A DNA stretch of 64,000 nt from Alphaproteobacteria bacterium (GTDB lineage Bacteria > Pseudomonadota > Alphaproteobacteria > Rhizobiales > OSC116). The stretch covers positions 152,614-216,613 of the forward strand of contig NVQL02000052.1 of NCBI GenBank assembly GCA_002400495.2, in the 5' to 3' direction. Below the pieces are notes generated by a model that had not been told where the DNA came from, did no database searches, and saw only the letters and a list, made by a program, of their open reading frames with translations. A program made the position numbers and the translations under genes. The first letter of the stretch is position 1. Every line of letters begins with the position of its first letter. This document shows, piece after piece, positions 62,734-64,000 of the stretch.

Positions 62734-63699
62734 TTAGTTGATTGTTATGACTAGGTTGCCGACTTTGTGGCCTTGGGCGACATATTCGTGGGCGGTGGTG
62801 ATTTGTTCTAGTGGGTAGCTGCGGTCGATGACTGTGCGCAGCATGCCTGATTGCATTAGGGATTTAAGTTCGTTTAGGAATGCGCGGCTTTTTTGTGGGG
62901 GGAGCATGCCTGATGCGGTGAATTTGGCTTTTTGGGTGGTGAAGCGGTTGGTTAGCATTTTTAGGAGGAGCATGGGGCTTAGGGTTACGGATAGGTAGGT
63001 GGCGTTTTTGGCTAGTAGATGTTTGCAGAGGGAATAGGTGATTTTGCCGACGGCATCGAAGATGATGTCGTAGACATCGTCATTTAATAGGTAATCGTTA
63101 GTGGCGTAATCGAAGACTATATCGGCGCCTAGGGATTTTACGAGATCGAAATTGCGTTGGCCGCAAACGGCTGTGACGTGGGCGCCTAGGGCTTTGGCTA
63201 TTGATACGGCATAGGTGCCGACGCCGCCTGATGCGCCGTAAATGAGGACTTTTTGGCCTTGTTTTATGTTGCCTAATTTTAGAAAATTAAGGGCGGTGAC
63301 GGCGCTGCCTGCTAGGGGGGCGGCTTCGGCATTGGTCATGTTTATTGATTGTTTGGTGACCATGGCGTCTTGGGGGATGGTGATATATTGGGCGTAGGCG
63401 CCTAGGGCGGGCATGCCGCCGAATACTTTATCGCCGACTTTGAAGTTGGTTACGGTTTTGCCGATGGCTTCGACTTGGCCTGCGAATTCGAAGCCTAGGG
63501 TTTGGCGTTTGGGCTTGGTGAGGCCTGTGTAGAGGCGGCCGATATAGGGTTTGCCAGTGCGCATCATTAGGTCTGCGGCGGTGACGCAGGTGGTGGCGAC
63601 TTTGATGAGGAGTTGGTTGTCGGTTGGGGTTGGTTTTTGGAGTTCGGTGAGTTTTAGGACGTGGGGGGCGCCGTAATTTTGATAGGTTATTGCTTGCAT
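62734..63699 (-). CDS. Zinc-independent quinone oxidoreductase-like (MDR superfamily)
   Basis: 321 residues from the ATG at 63697-63699 (MQAITYQNYGAPHVLKL). Seen: the N-terminal GroES-like domain (GFEFAGQVEAIGKTVTNFKVGDKVFG) and the Rossmann motif KVLIYGASGGVGTYAVSIAKALGA with Cys-free coenzyme site. No structural-zinc cysteine cluster. It probably reduces quinones or enones with NADPH. It lies next to a divergent-type LysR gene cut by the window edge, which may be its regulator. Confidence 0.88.
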   Translation of the reverse strand: MQAITYQNYGAPHVLKLTELQKPTPTDNQLLIKVATTCVTAADLMMRTGKPYIGRLYTGLTKPKRQTLGFEFAGQVEAIGKTVTNFKVGDKVFGGMPALGAYAQYITIPQDAMVTKQSINMTNAEAAPLAGSAVTALNFLKLGNIKQGQKVLIYGASGGVGTYAVSIAKALGAHVTAVCGQRNFDLVKSLGADIVFDYATNDYLLNDDVYDIIFDAVGKITYSLCKHLLAKNATYLSVTLSPMLLLKMLTNRFTTQKAKFTASGMLPPQKSRAFLNELKSLMQSGMLRTVIDRSYPLEQITTAHEYVAQGHKVGNLVITIN

Positions 63700-63785
63700 T
63701 TTTAGTTTCCTTATTGAATTTAAGGTCACTATAAATGTGGGTGGAAAAAAAGGAAATTGGCTAATATTGCCGAAATGATATGCAT

Positions 63786-64000
63786 TTATGCATGGTTGGT
63801 GAGTTCGGAGGTTAGGAGATCGAAGACGATGCGGATGCGGGCGCTGGTGTGTAGCTCGCGGTGGGCGACTAGGTAGGTTGAATAGGTTAGTGGCTCGAGG
63901 TTGGGGAGGACGCGGATGACTTTTGGTTCGAGGTCGGCAATGCTGCTATCTAGAACGCTGATGCCGAGGCCTTGCTTGACATATTCCCACATGACTAGCC
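63786..64000 (-). CDS. LysR-family regulator, C-terminal end only (cut by window edge)
   Basis: About 71 residues visible with no start in the window; the frame continues past 64000. MWEYVKQGLGISVLDSSIAD resembles the cofactor-domain segment of LysR proteins (V..GLGI..L), followed by the strand YSTYLVAHRELHTSARIRIVFD, which is the usual last strand and helix. The DNA-binding domain is outside. Regulator of the neighbouring oxidoreductase is possible. Confidence 0.7.
   Translation of the reverse strand, partial: LVMWEYVKQGLGISVLDSSIADLEPKVIRVLPNLEPLTYSTYLVAHRELHTSARIRIVFDLLTSELTNHA

Overview
The window reads as a chromosomal segment of a moderately AT-rich, free-living alphaproteobacterium, probably marine and Rhizobiales- or Rhodobacterales-like. 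This rests on the gene repertoire: an Fds-type NAD-linked molybdenum formate dehydrogenase, an IolC fused to a DUF2090 aldolase domain, an ScfR/RamB-type regulator beside isocitrate lyase, a periplasmic-binding-protein economy rich in CUT1 sugar transporters, and palindromes resembling the alphaproteobacterial Irr box (ICE). No rRNA, tRNA, insertion sequence, prophage or CRISPR array was seen. Species-level placement is not possible from the sequence alone.

Layout. 1-6.3 kb: a glycoside uptake and catabolism locus (ABC binding protein, two permeases, a GH2 glycosidase cut by the window edge) divergent from an unusual Gfo/Idh/MocA + aldo/keto reductase fusion. 6.4-8.5 kb: a DUF188 protein, then a TetR regulator and a ketopantoate-reductase-like enzyme. 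8.5-14.6 kb: one long minus-strand operon with a FadR/GntR regulator, a Cys/Met-metabolism PLP enzyme and a complete CUT1 ABC transporter. This is my best candidate for an undescribed pathway. 14.7-22.5 kb: myo-inositol catabolism (iolG-iolC-iolD-iolB, a LacI-type repressor, and divergent iolE), with three repressor-operator-like sites and a good terminator. 22.5-25.4 kb: 1-Cys peroxiredoxin, an APC-like membrane protein and a VIT1-type metal transporter in one operon. 25.5-30.3 kb: a Crp/Fnr regulator and a sulfur-oxidation operon (two YeeE halves, persulfide dioxygenase, DUF442 phosphatase/sulfurtransferase, SulP permease) preceded by a perfect TTGAT-N4-ATCAA box. 30.3-35.1 kb: a soluble CZB chemoreceptor, the ScfR-like regulator and the glyoxylate-shunt gene aceA with a small unknown protein. 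35.2-44.2 kb: an SDR, an OFA-type oxalate/formate transporter with a long AT-rich leader, and the formate dehydrogenase operon fdsG-fdsB-fdsA-fdhD. 44.2-54.1 kb: two iron-complex ABC uptake operons, one with a methyltransferase and one with two paralogous binding proteins and a siderophore-interacting reductase. 54.4-62.0 kb: a TPP riboswitch followed by thiD-thiO-thiS-thiG-thiE-thiF(rhodanese)-thiY-tenA-thiZ-thiX. 62.0-64.0 kb: a DUF4386 membrane protein, a quinone-oxidoreductase-like enzyme and the C-terminal end of a LysR regulator.

How the parts fit together. The cell is equipped to scavenge: sugars and polyols (two CUT1 systems and inositol), C1 and C2 compounds (formate, probably oxalate, and acetate via isocitrate lyase), reduced sulfur, ferric complexes and pyrimidine/thiamin breakdown products. 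Several regulators lie beside visible palindromes in the adjacent intergenic DNA, so regulator-site pairs can be proposed for the GntR, LacI, TetR, XRE/ScfR, Crp/Fnr and iron-type regulators.

At large scale the plus strand is C-rich over roughly the first 52 kb and G-rich from about 53-54.5 kb to the end, whichever strand the genes are on. That is a sharp GC-skew inflection of the polarity expected at a replication origin or at the edge of an inversion.
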